Assembly (NCBI GenBank): GCA_046541015.1
Contig: JBKHEA010000012.1
Location: forward strand, 1-41,921
Source: Liberiplasma sp046541015
Lineage (GTDB): Bacteria; Bacillota_I; Bacilli_A; Izemoplasmatales; Izemoplasmataceae
Length of the DNA: 41,921 bases
Reading direction: 5' to 3'
Shown: in pieces, positions 1 to 8,070 of the stretch
Layout: each line of letters starts with the position of its first letter
Numbering within the stretch: position 1 is the first letter of the stretch
Program-made: the position numbers and the translations under genes
Notes under the pieces: model-generated
Databases searched by the model: none
The model's input: only the letters and a program-made list of their open reading frames with translations
Told to the model about the DNA's origin: nothing

Positions 1-242
1 GTGCCTTTGAAGGTACAGAATATCAAGCATTCTTAAATTCAACAGACCCAGAAGAATTACCATTTGCGATGGCTGCGCGTGCTGCTTATCAACAAGTTAA
101 CTTCTATCGTTTTGATGCAGCATTTACTGGTTCAGTGACCTCTGCAAGAGCACGTACAGAAGCAGGACAACTCTTTGAAGCTATTTATACGGGTGGCGAC
201 ATTGAAGAAAGTCTTCAAACGACAATTAGTCGCTTGAGATAA
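1..242 (+). CDS. C-terminal end of an extracellular solute-binding protein (partial)
   Basis: An open frame enters from the left edge (first full codon at base 3) and stops with TAA at 240-242, giving the last 79 residues of a protein. The tail is rich in Ala, Phe and Tyr, contains FTGSV followed by an ARTEAGQL helix, and ends in an IYTGGDIEESLQ segment. This resembles the C-terminal helices of family 1 (sugar-type) ABC solute-binding lipoproteins, where the closing helix often reads like 'iytGgdpeeaLd'. The stop overlaps the next start as TAATG, so the downstream nuclease gene is probably in the same operon and translationally coupled. The substrate cannot be told from this fragment, and the N-terminus and signal peptide lie outside the window. 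Confidence 0.6.
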   Translation, partial: AFEGTEYQAFLNSTDPEELPFAMAARAAYQQVNFYRFDAAFTGSVTSARARTEAGQLFEAIYTGGDIEESLQTTISRLR

Positions 243-1411
243 TGCTTAAGCAAAAAAAAACTGTCTTATTATTTATCAGTTTATTTATGGTCTTCATCCT
301 TGCCTCGTGCAGGGATGAAGAACCATCACGTTTGTCAGATACCCTAAAATTAGAGTTGGAATATGATAATCTAAGCTATATAGATGATGGCATTGGTGTT
401 GCTACCTTAGCAAGTTGTGAAGATGGTGATACCGCAGAATTTAATGTCGATGATAATCGCATACGAGTAAGGTTCTTAGGAGTCGATACACCCGAAGCAT
501 CTTATAAGTATGAGCCTTGGGGATTACAAGCGACTCAATACGCTTGTGAAAAACTAACTGAGGCAGATGAAATTGTATTAGAAAGAGATTGGGATGGAAC
601 CCTTCAAGAACAAAATGGACGCTATTTAGCATTTATTTGGGTTGATGGGAAATTACTCAATCTTATGTTAATTGAAGATTCCTATAGTCGCGCTACTGGT
701 GTTTTATCACTAAAATATGGTGAAACGATGTTTGATGCAGGCATTGAAGCTGCAGAAGAACAAAAACGCATTAATGGGGAAACCGATCCCTTATTTGATT
801 ACAGTAGTGAAGGCGAAGAAATCACACTTGAAACCCTTGTTTTAAATCCGGATAATTATAGACTCAAACGCGTTAGTGTAGAAGGTGTTGTAACAGCAAG
901 AAAAGGTAATCACTTTTTTATCAAGCAAGGTGATTATGGTATTTATGTTAACGCAGGCTATACTGATAATAGCAATGTGGTTGAAATTGGTGATTATATA
1001 GAGTTAAGCGATGTTCAAGCACTCTATGATTTAGATCGTTATGGTGGGCTTTATATTGGGGATTACACCAATAGAAAAGTAACCATCGTTTCAGAAGATA
1101 ATGAAATTTTACCAAAAGAAACAACTATTGATGCTTTAACCGATAGGGTCAATGGATTATTGGTTGAATTAAATGATTTAGAAATCATTGAAATTATATC
1201 TATTAGTGATTATTATTATCAGCTTATTGTTGAAGATGATTTAGGCAATCAGCTTATTGTTGAACACCCAGAAGATGCTTACTTAAGCAATAGAGTTCCA
1301 ATTGAAACATTTGAAGTAGGCCAAATTATAGATGTTATAGGACCACTGAGTCAAACGCCTAATGGGTTTAAACAATACATTACACACGCTGATAAAATTA
1401 TCAATAAGTAA
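242..1411 (+). CDS. Thermonuclease-like (SNase) lipoprotein with OB-like C-terminal region
   Basis: A 389-residue predicted surface lipoprotein. Residues 1-23 form a signal peptide with lipobox LASC (Cys23). Residues about 53-185 match the staphylococcal nuclease fold: DGDT at 61-64, then RFLGVDTPE, giving the equivalents of the catalytic Asp (61), Arg (77), Asp-Thr (82-83) and Glu (85), and a second Arg (127) in NGRYLAFI. It should therefore be an active Ca-dependent endonuclease on DNA or RNA outside the membrane. Residues about 195-389 are beta-rich with a GVVTARKGNHFFI...GDYIEL pattern that looks like one or two OB-fold modules, as in YhcR-type nucleases. Apart from the lipid Cys, the only cysteines are 59 and 102. 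There is no strong Shine-Dalgarno site; the start overlaps the previous stop by one base, suggesting coupling. A close relative follows at 1433. Confidence 0.88.
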   Translation: MLKQKKTVLLFISLFMVFILASCRDEEPSRLSDTLKLELEYDNLSYIDDGIGVATLASCEDGDTAEFNVDDNRIRVRFLGVDTPEASYKYEPWGLQATQYACEKLTEADEIVLERDWDGTLQEQNGRYLAFIWVDGKLLNLMLIEDSYSRATGVLSLKYGETMFDAGIEAAEEQKRINGETDPLFDYSSEGEEITLETLVLNPDNYRLKRVSVEGVVTARKGNHFFIKQGDYGIYVNAGYTDNSNVVEIGDYIELSDVQALYDLDRYGGLYIGDYTNRKVTIVSEDNEILPKETTIDALTDRVNGLLVELNDLEIIEIISISDYYYQLIVEDDLGNQLIVEHPEDAYLSNRVPIETFEVGQIIDVIGPLSQTPNGFKQYITHADKIINK

Positions 1412-1432
1412 AGTACACGAAGGATTGATATC

Positions 1433-2629
1433 ATGAAGAAATTTTTATTAATAGGGTTAGTATTCTTAGCTTTATTTACTTTAACTGCATGTAATAATGA
1501 CCCAGAAGAACAAGACCCAGACGAAACCCCAACACTAAATACAGACTATACCGATGAACTGACACTTGATGTGAATTATGAAGGTAGTTCTTTTATCAGT
1601 GATGGCATTGGTGAGGTTGAACTTGTTCAATGTGTTGATGGTGATACGGCAAGATTTAGAGATGGCAATGAAACCTTCGCTGTAAGATTTTTAGGGATTG
1701 ATACACCAGAATCTACTTACCGCTTTGACCCTTGGGGAAAAGCAGCAAGTGATTTCACATGTTCAAAATTAGAAAACGCTGAAACTATTGTATTAGAAGC
1801 TGATTCTTCAACCAATAGAACTGATGACAACAATCGTTATTTGGCTTTTGTATGGTATGATGGTCGTTTACTAAATTTAGAGCTAATTGAACAAGCATAT
1901 AGTACGGCACAAGGTGTTTTATCACTAAAATACGGTAGTACAATGATGGATGCATTTTATTATGCTCAATCGACTAATTTACGTATTTATGGTGAAACTG
2001 ATCCGGATTTTGATTACTCAAAAGAAGGCGTTCAAATTACTATCGAAGAACTAATTACAAATACGAGTGCCTACGTTGGTAGAAAAATCACTTTAACAGG
2101 AACCATTACCCGTGTCCTTGGAAACGGTGCTTGGATTCAACAAGGCGACTACGGTGTGTATTTATATTTAGCTTTTGAGTTTACAACAAGAATAGTGGCT
2201 GGGAATGAAGTTATTATTGATAATTTAACACCGACTTATTATCCAGATCAAGAAACTGGCACGTTACAGGTAACTGATTTTAGAAGTCGTAACACTGAAG
2301 TATTATCAACAGATAATGAAATTGAACCCGTCACAGTATTAATTGATGAAATAACTGAATACCAAATTGGATCATTCATTGAATTGCTTGAAGTTACCAT
2401 TGTTTCTCGTTTTGGGAATCAAGAATCATTTACCTTAACGGTTGAAGATAGTGAAGGCAATGAATTTCAGTTAAGAAAAGATGAATTTGCATCCGATGAA
2501 ATTGATTATAGTTTATTACAAGTTGGCACCAAGATCGATGTCAAAGGGCCTGTACACACCTATAATGGTAGATTACAATTAATGTTAGTACAACCTGGCG
2601 ATGTTGAGATCCATTTAATAAATGAGTAA
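1433..2629 (+). CDS. Thermonuclease-like (SNase) lipoprotein, second copy
   Basis: A 398-residue paralogue of the preceding gene, 21 bases downstream, with a GAAGGA ribosome-binding site at about 1419. Lipobox LTAC gives Cys20. The SNase domain (about 60-195) keeps DGDT (Asp69), RFLGIDTPE (Arg85, Asp90, Thr91, Glu93) and NNRYLAFV (Arg135), so all catalytic positions are present. The extracellular Cys pair 67/110 aligns with 59/102 of the first copy. Residues about 205-398 repeat the OB-like layout (GTITRVLGNGAWI...GNEVIID, then a second barrel with DVKGPV). The two proteins follow the same plan throughout yet are clearly diverged, so this is an old tandem duplication rather than a recent copy. 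The role is inferred as extracellular nucleic-acid hydrolysis; specificity for DNA versus RNA cannot be told. Confidence 0.88.
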   Translation: MKKFLLIGLVFLALFTLTACNNDPEEQDPDETPTLNTDYTDELTLDVNYEGSSFISDGIGEVELVQCVDGDTARFRDGNETFAVRFLGIDTPESTYRFDPWGKAASDFTCSKLENAETIVLEADSSTNRTDDNNRYLAFVWYDGRLLNLELIEQAYSTAQGVLSLKYGSTMMDAFYYAQSTNLRIYGETDPDFDYSKEGVQITIEELITNTSAYVGRKITLTGTITRVLGNGAWIQQGDYGVYLYLAFEFTTRIVAGNEVIIDNLTPTYYPDQETGTLQVTDFRSRNTEVLSTDNEIEPVTVLIDEITEYQIGSFIELLEVTIVSRFGNQESFTLTVEDSEGNEFQLRKDEFASDEIDYSLLQVGTKIDVKGPVHTYNGRLQLMLVQPGDVEIHLINE

Positions 2630-2657
2630 TAAAAAAATTAGGGAGGATTCAAACATT

Positions 2658-5600
2658 ATGTTTAAAAAGTTTTTGCTTTTCCTATTAATTGCTGTAGGTG
2701 TGTTTTCTTTAGCAGCATGTAATAGAGATGAGGATCCAGATGATGGAGAATTATCAGTAGAAGATAAATTAGAAGAAGCGGCAGAACGTATCTTATTTGT
2801 TGATACAGGAGCTGTTACAGGCAACTTAACGTTCCCTACATCATTAGTTCATGGTGTATCGGTAAGTTGGTCTTCTGATAATACTGAAGTTATTTCTAAC
2901 ACAGGTGCGGTAACACGTCCTGAAGCAGGAGAAGGTAACGCTGAAGTTACAGTCACTGCAACGCTTTCATTAGAAGGTGAAGAAATAACACGTGATTACA
3001 CATTTACCGTATTAGAAGAACCTGAGAGCGATGTCTACACTGACTTTGCAACCTTAAAAGCTGAAGCAGCAAAAGGTGACATTGTTGAAGTAGAAGGTGT
3101 TGTTGTTGCAACATTTAACGGTGGATATTTCATTAGTGATGGTGAAAATGTCTTAGGTGTATACTATTTTGATTCTGAAGCAACTTTAGGTGATGAAGTA
3201 TACTTAACTGGTGAATACAACAATTACTATTCATTATGGCAAATTACAGGTACCGTAACTGAAGAAATTCTTTCAAGTGATAACGATACAACTGTAACCC
3301 ATGAAGAAATTACTTTAGAAGACTTAATCGCATTAGATTCAAATGAAAATCGTTTAATTGCAGGTTCACCTTACCGCATTACTGGTAAAGTTGAAATTTG
3401 TGGAGAATACGACAATGTTTGTTTAGTTGATGGTGATGCATCAATCATGGTATATTACCAATCACCTGAAGCTTCAATTGAAGCACTTGAAGCTGTTGAA
3501 GGTAAAACCATTACTATTGATGTATTCTATTATACTGATCATGCAGCTGATGGTGTATTAGTTTCATTCCATGGTGGAGCAAGTGATATCACTGAAGTAG
3601 AACTTGGTGATGAAGAAGCCTTTGAAACTGACGTTGATACCATTAGTGAACGCTATGATTATACTTATGGTGAAGATGTAACTTTACCATCTGAAGGTGC
3701 TAATGGAACTTTATTTACTGATTGGACATCTTCAAACACTGATTTAGTTGGTGACGATGGAACTTTCGTTGCATTACCAACTGAAACAACTTCTATTACC
3801 TTTACAGGTACTGCTACTTTAGGTAGTTTAGAAGAAGAAGTAACCTTTACAGTTGATGTATTAAACGTTATGGATATTAGTGATGCACAACAACTTGATA
3901 ATGGAACTGCTGCATGGCTTGAAGGTGTTGTTGTAACAGTATTTGAACGTGGATACTTTATTTACGATGGAACTGGACACTTTGCAGTTTATGATCAAGA
4001 TTATACCGTTGAACTTGGTGATGAAGTTAAATTAGTTGGTATAGTATCTTCATACTATACATTAAAACAATTCTCTTCTCCACCACTACAAGAAGTCATG
4101 TCAAGTGATAATGATACAACTGTACCAATTGAAACCATTACACTTTCTGAGTTACATGAACTTGATTTAACTGATGTATCATTAGCTGGTAAAACTTATA
4201 GAGTAACTGGTTTAGTTGAGTTACGTGGAGAATATGACAATGTTTACTTAGTTGATGGTGACGATGCTTTAATGGTTTACTACTTAAGTTTAGAAGATTC
4301 TGTTGCAGCACTTGAAGCAGAAGTTGGAGAATTAGTTACGGTTGATGTTATTTTCTATACTAACCATGCAGATGATGGTGTTATGGTAGTCTTCCAAGGT
4401 GGCGCTGAAGATATTACTATCGGTGAAATGACAGATGCTCAAAAAGCAGAAGTTGTAGCGAATAACCTTGATTTAGGAGACTTATCAGGTGTATTTGATG
4501 ATTTAACATTACCAGTTACTGGTGACTATGATTCAACGATTGCATGGGCATCAGATGATGAAGCAGTTATCGATACTGATGGAACAGTTACACGTACAGC
4601 TTCTGAAGAAACTGTTACACTAACTGCAACGGTTACAGTAGGTGAAGAAACTGCAACAAAAACATTCACAGTTACAGTTTTAGATGAAGATTATGTTCCT
4701 ACAGGTATTTCAGTTTCCCAAGCTTTATTAGAAGATGTAGGAGAAACTTTATATGTTGAAGGTGTCGTATCATCATACTCACCATTCACTAAAAAAATCT
4801 TTATCCAAGATACTGATGGAACAGCGATTTATATTGACAAAGCTTTATCAGATGATGTAGCAATCGGTGATAAAATTGTTGTTAAAGGTGTCTTAGAAAA
4901 TTATACAGGTTATAGTAATGACTTCTTACAATTAGATTCATCGACTGTCGTTTTATCAAACGATGAAGGTGCACATGATGTAACAGTTATTACAGATGCA
5001 ACGTGGGAAGAAATTCTTACAGCGTTTGATGCATTTGAAAACGTTGGTGTAAGATATCGTATGGAAGATGTTGTTATTGATGGCTTTGCAGGATCATGGA
5101 TTTTCTTAACTACAGCTGGTGGAGAAGACGATATGAATTTACGTTTCAACGCTGGTAGTTATGGTGGACATTTAGAAGATTTATATGCAGAAGGTGACAC
5201 GATTCCATTCGTTGAATTTACCGTTTACGACTTATATTCAGGATCAATCCGTGTTGAAGCGGTAACATTCCCTGAATTAACAGATGCAGATGTTCAAACA
5301 ATCGCAGACAAACGTCTTGCTTTACCTGAAACAACTTCAGAAAATCTTGATTTACCAGAAACTTTAACAATCTCTGGTGTAAACTACGATTCAGCTCCAG
5401 CTGAATATAATGTAGCATGGTCTTCAAATAATACAGCTGTTATTGATAACGATGGTGTTGTTACTCAACCAGCCATTGGTGAATCTGATGCAACTGTAGT
5501 TATGACAGCAACCCTTTCTATTGGTGGCGCTGATTATGACGTTGAAACAACTATCACAGTCCCTGCAGAAGAAGAAGCAGTTGTTATTACATGGGATTAC

Positions 5601-6029
5601 ACACAAGATTTCTCATTCTTAACTTCTACAACAACGAGCTATTCTACCTCAGTAGAACATACAGATAGTAATGGATTTGAATGGGATTTACTTGGTAGAC
5701 AAAATGTTGGAAGTTGGACTTTAGGAAACCAATCAGACGGTAGTTACATTGAAATTACTGCTACTGGTGGTATTGGAAGTATTAGTTTTGACATGGTAAG
5801 AGCATTCACAAATACTCATGTACGTAGTGCAGAATTATTTGTTAATGACGTATCAGTTGGTAATTTTACCATTGATCCTGAAAGTGATGTTGAAGAAACA
5901 TTCATCATTGAAGATATTAATGTAGAAGGACCAGTTGTCATTAAATTAGTATCTACATCTCCAGGTAGTCGTGGTGCATTTAATGTACTAGAAATCTCTT
6001 GGACAGAATACGAAGATTCTGCAGAATAA
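2658..6029 (+). CDS. Large multidomain lipoprotein: alternating atrophied Ig-like and OB-like domains
   Basis: 1123 residues. The start is placed at ATG 2658, behind the strong site GGGAGGA (2641), rather than at the in-frame ATG 2622 that overlaps the previous gene; from 2658 it begins with a signal peptide and lipobox LAAC (Cys21). I see four Ig-like units resembling the 'atrophied bacterial Ig' family (about residues 35-122, 322-404, 592-678, 875-974), each with a SW(S/T)S(D/N) or AWASD strand, a DG(T/V/A)V turn and a closing TFTV-like strand. Between them lie three beta-barrel pairs (128-316, 405-588, 679-874) with VEGVV...GDEV patterns like nucleic-acid-binding OB folds. A final 150-residue beta-sandwich (976-1123) resembles a lectin-like domain. 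There is no enzyme motif. Following two nucleases, it may be a surface binder of nucleic acid or polymer; that is inference. It is very acidic. Confidence 0.75.
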   Translation: MFKKFLLFLLIAVGVFSLAACNRDEDPDDGELSVEDKLEEAAERILFVDTGAVTGNLTFPTSLVHGVSVSWSSDNTEVISNTGAVTRPEAGEGNAEVTVTATLSLEGEEITRDYTFTVLEEPESDVYTDFATLKAEAAKGDIVEVEGVVVATFNGGYFISDGENVLGVYYFDSEATLGDEVYLTGEYNNYYSLWQITGTVTEEILSSDNDTTVTHEEITLEDLIALDSNENRLIAGSPYRITGKVEICGEYDNVCLVDGDASIMVYYQSPEASIEALEAVEGKTITIDVFYYTDHAADGVLVSFHGGASDITEVELGDEEAFETDVDTISERYDYTYGEDVTLPSEGANGTLFTDWTSSNTDLVGDDGTFVALPTETTSITFTGTATLGSLEEEVTFTVDVLNVMDISDAQQLDNGTAAWLEGVVVTVFERGYFIYDGTGHFAVYDQDYTVELGDEVKLVGIVSSYYTLKQFSSPPLQEVMSSDNDTTVPIETITLSELHELDLTDVSLAGKTYRVTGLVELRGEYDNVYLVDGDDALMVYYLSLEDSVAALEAEVGELVTVDVIFYTNHADDGVMVVFQGGAEDITIGEMTDAQKAEVVANNLDLGDLSGVFDDLTLPVTGDYDSTIAWASDDEAVIDTDGTVTRTASEETVTLTATVTVGEETATKTFTVTVLDEDYVPTGISVSQALLEDVGETLYVEGVVSSYSPFTKKIFIQDTDGTAIYIDKALSDDVAIGDKIVVKGVLENYTGYSNDFLQLDSSTVVLSNDEGAHDVTVITDATWEEILTAFDAFENVGVRYRMEDVVIDGFAGSWIFLTTAGGEDDMNLRFNAGSYGGHLEDLYAEGDTIPFVEFTVYDLYSGSIRVEAVTFPELTDADVQTIADKRLALPETTSENLDLPETLTISGVNYDSAPAEYNVAWSSNNTAVIDNDGVVTQPAIGESDATVVMTATLSIGGADYDVETTITVPAEEEAVVITWDYTQDFSFLTSTTTSYSTSVEHTDSNGFEWDLLGRQNVGSWTLGNQSDGSYIEITATGGIGSISFDMVRAFTNTHVRSAELFVNDVSVGNFTIDPESDVEETFIIEDINVEGPVVIKLVSTSPGSRGAFNVLEISWTEYEDSAE
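3040..4420 (+). repeat. Internal duplication of a two-barrel unit within the large lipoprotein gene
   Basis: The encoded segments at about 3040-3607 and 3871-4420 are clear copies. Both contain EGVVV followed by a GYFI strand, GDEV.L.G, SSDNDTTV, a second barrel with YR(I/V)TG.VE, GEYDNV.LVDGD and MVYY, then YT.HA.DGV. The first copy has a Cys pair (EICGEYDNVC) that reads ELRGEYDNVY in the second. A third, more diverged unit lies at about 4693-5280. The pattern indicates growth of the protein by domain duplication. Confidence 0.8.
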
Positions 6030-6058
6030 TCATTACATAAATAATAAAGTTACACATA

Positions 6059-6091
6059 ATACACCAAGCAATCTGCTTGGTGTATTTTTTT
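6059..6091 (+). terminator. Rho-independent terminator after the large lipoprotein gene
   Basis: A perfect 12-bp stem (6059-6070 with 6074-6085, core ACACCAAGCA/TGCTTGGTGT) has a 3-base loop and runs into seven T at 6085-6091. It closes the operon that enters from the left edge and separates it from the third nuclease gene. Confidence 0.92.
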
Positions 6092-6132
6092 ATTAAATAA
6101 TTAGAATAAATGGTGTAAAAATAGCCTAAGTA

Positions 6133-6141
6133 TGTTATCAT
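6133..6141 (+). promoter_or_regulatory. Possible extended -10 promoter for the third nuclease operon
   Basis: TGT followed by TATCAT (6136-6141) lies about 35 bases before the start of the third nuclease gene and after the terminator. The -35 region is poor. The surrounding bases repeat GTTAT several times but without the 11-bp phase seen at the phosphate genes. Confidence 0.35.
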
Positions 6142-6175
6142 GTTATGTTAATGAAAATTAGTTAGGAAGATGTTT

Positions 6176-7120
6176 ATGAAACGCTTTAAAATCCTATTTT
6201 TAGGGATATTAGTTTTTGTGCTCTCAGCATGCACAAATATAGATGAATTAGCTGAAAATGAAGTCCGACTACCAGACTTAGAAGGTCAAATACAAAGTGA
6301 AATCCTTGAGACTTTAACCCTTTTAGATTTAGAGGTTGAATTTTCTGTAAGAACCTCTGTAGAGTTAGAACGTTCTAAAGAATTTATCGCCTATGGTAAT
6401 TTTTTAGAAACTGGAGATATTGTTGAAAAAGGGGACTTTATTCCTGTTATTGTCAGTGCTAATTTACTAGATGATGAGATTTACTATGAAATACAAGATA
6501 TTATTTATGATGGCCCTTATTTAGATGATAGTTTTTTTAGTTTAGATCTATATGAATATAGTAATACTTCTCAAAGCTATGTTGGTCTTGGAGGGGTTTA
6601 CGAGGTTACTTTAAACCGCTGTATCGATGGGGATACAACCGTGTTTAATTATCCAAATGATATCGCATCAAAAATTGAATCTAATACACCAAGTACACGC
6701 TATTTTAACGTTGATACACCAGAAACTTTTCCAGGAGGAGAAGAAGAATGGGGAAAAATGGCTTCAATATATACTTGTGATTTAATTAATGATGCTGAAA
6801 GTATTTACCTACAAACTGACCCTGGGGATAATTTAATTGATACTCACGGAAGATTATTAGCTTGGATATGGATTAAATTCCCTGAAGAAGATGAATATTT
6901 CTTACTTAATTATATGATTGTAAGACAAGGGTTAGGGAATGTTGCGTATTTATATGGTGCAGGAGAAACTGATGTTACGATTTATGATGATTTGACATAT
7001 ACAGAATGGATGTTTATGGCAGAAGAACGTGCTGAGTTTGATGAATTAGGCATGTATTCGGGATTACTTGATTATTATTGGGATTATGATATGGATGCTC
7101 CATATCCAGGAAGATGGTGA
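6176..7120 (+). CDS. Thermonuclease-like lipoprotein with an N-terminal PASTA-like domain
   Basis: 314 residues from ATG 6176, which lies 6 bases after AGGAAG; the in-frame ATG at 6170 abuts that site directly and is less likely. Lipobox LSAC gives Cys19. Residues about 30-94 follow the PASTA pattern: LPDLEGQ, a helix, LLDLEVEF, then GDIVEKGDFIPVIVS. An SNase domain follows (about 140-300) with DGDT (Asp151), RYFNVDTPE (Arg175, Asp180, Thr181, Glu183) and HGRLLAWI (Arg226), so catalysis looks intact; the loop between the first strands is longer than in the two upstream copies. The only other cysteines are 149 and 201, matching the pair in those copies. There is no OB-like tail. The stop overlaps the next gene (ATGGTGA), linking a surface nuclease to a cytoplasmic oligonucleotide-degrading enzyme. 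Confidence 0.85.
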   Translation: MKRFKILFLGILVFVLSACTNIDELAENEVRLPDLEGQIQSEILETLTLLDLEVEFSVRTSVELERSKEFIAYGNFLETGDIVEKGDFIPVIVSANLLDDEIYYEIQDIIYDGPYLDDSFFSLDLYEYSNTSQSYVGLGGVYEVTLNRCIDGDTTVFNYPNDIASKIESNTPSTRYFNVDTPETFPGGEEEWGKMASIYTCDLINDAESIYLQTDPGDNLIDTHGRLLAWIWIKFPEEDEYFLLNYMIVRQGLGNVAYLYGAGETDVTIYDDLTYTEWMFMAEERAEFDELGMYSGLLDYYWDYDMDAPYPGRW

Positions 7121-8070
7121 GGATTGTGTATAAAAAGATTTTAGAAATGATAGGTAAGTATGATAAGATTGTTATTCATAGGCACTTAAATCCTGATTTA
7201 GACGCCTTAGGAGCACAATTAGGATTAAAAGGGATTATAGAAGAAAATTTCGACAATAAAATAGTTAAAGTGGTTGGAGATGAAAACCAATTTTCATTTA
7301 TTGGTAAAATGGATGATATTGAAGATAGTTTTTATGAAGGTGCATTAGCTATTATCGTAGATGTTGCCGTTAGTGCGTTAGTGAGTGATCAGCGCTATAC
7401 TCATGCAAAAGAAGTTCTTGTGATTGATCATCACCAGAACCCCTCAGATATTGCGACAGTTTTTCATTCAGACCCTACTCATATAGCGACATGTCAAATA
7501 TTAACAGATTTGTGTATGAAAGAATCATTAATTATTAGTGAATCTACTGCGACAGCGCTTTTTTCAGGGCTTGTTACAGATAGCGGAAGATTTATGTATC
7601 CTGCTACCAATGAGACTACATTTTTGTCGGCATGGTTTTTAGCTAAAAATGGCGCAAAAATACAAGAAATCTATGATGCTTTGTATGTTGAAGATTTAAG
7701 TTTTAAAAAACTAAAAGGACACTTTATAAACAACTTTAAAACGACGAAAGAAAACATTGCTTATATGAAAAATACGGTGGATTTAAAAGATGAGTATAAT
7801 GTTTCTAGTTTTACGATAAGTCGTGGTATGGTTAATCAAATGAGTGGCATTAAAGGCATTCCAATGTGGGCTAATTTCACTGAGTTTGAAGACGGGACGA
7901 TTCAATGTGAATTAAGAAGTAAAGAAATCCCTATTGTTGATATCGCTAAAAAATATGGCGGTGGTGGGCATAATCTTGCCTGTGGTTGTACGGTACATAA
8001 CTGGGAAGATACGGATCACATATTAAGTGATATGGATAAACTATTAAAGGAGAATCAACATGCCAAATAA
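7114..8070 (+). CDS. DHH/DHHA1 phosphoesterase, NrnA-like (copy 1)
   Basis: 318 residues, cytoplasmic (no signal or membrane segment). Family motifs are in order: HRHLNPDLDALG (22-33), a VDVA aspartate motif, DHH at 105-107, TDSGRF, and the DHHA1 glycine motif GGGGHNLACG near the C-terminus. This is the layout of Bacillus NrnA, a Mn-dependent enzyme that degrades 2-5 nt RNA and dephosphorylates 3'-phosphoadenosine 5'-phosphate; relatives also cleave pApA. The start at 7114 overlaps the nuclease stop by 7 bases. GTG at 7126 behind GGTGAGGA is an alternative that would remove four residues. Coupling to an extracellular nuclease suggests it finishes imported or residual oligonucleotides; that link is inferred. 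Confidence 0.85.
   Translation: MVRIVYKKILEMIGKYDKIVIHRHLNPDLDALGAQLGLKGIIEENFDNKIVKVVGDENQFSFIGKMDDIEDSFYEGALAIIVDVAVSALVSDQRYTHAKEVLVIDHHQNPSDIATVFHSDPTHIATCQILTDLCMKESLIISESTATALFSGLVTDSGRFMYPATNETTFLSAWFLAKNGAKIQEIYDALYVEDLSFKKLKGHFINNFKTTKENIAYMKNTVDLKDEYNVSSFTISRGMVNQMSGIKGIPMWANFTEFEDGTIQCELRSKEIPIVDIAKKYGGGGHNLACGCTVHNWEDTDHILSDMDKLLKENQHAK

Noticed and set aside
2622..2657. Earlier in-frame ATG for the large lipoprotein
   Set aside because: It overlaps the previous gene and places 12 polar residues before the signal peptide; ATG 2658 has GGGAGGA at good spacing and gives a normal lipoprotein start.
4910..5606. Several short minus-strand frames opposite the large lipoprotein
   Set aside because: Shadows of an acidic, repeat-rich gene with no start signals.
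6100..6175. Pho box before the third nuclease gene
   Set aside because: GTTA occurs several times (6134, 6142, 6147, 6161) but not in the 11-bp phase needed.
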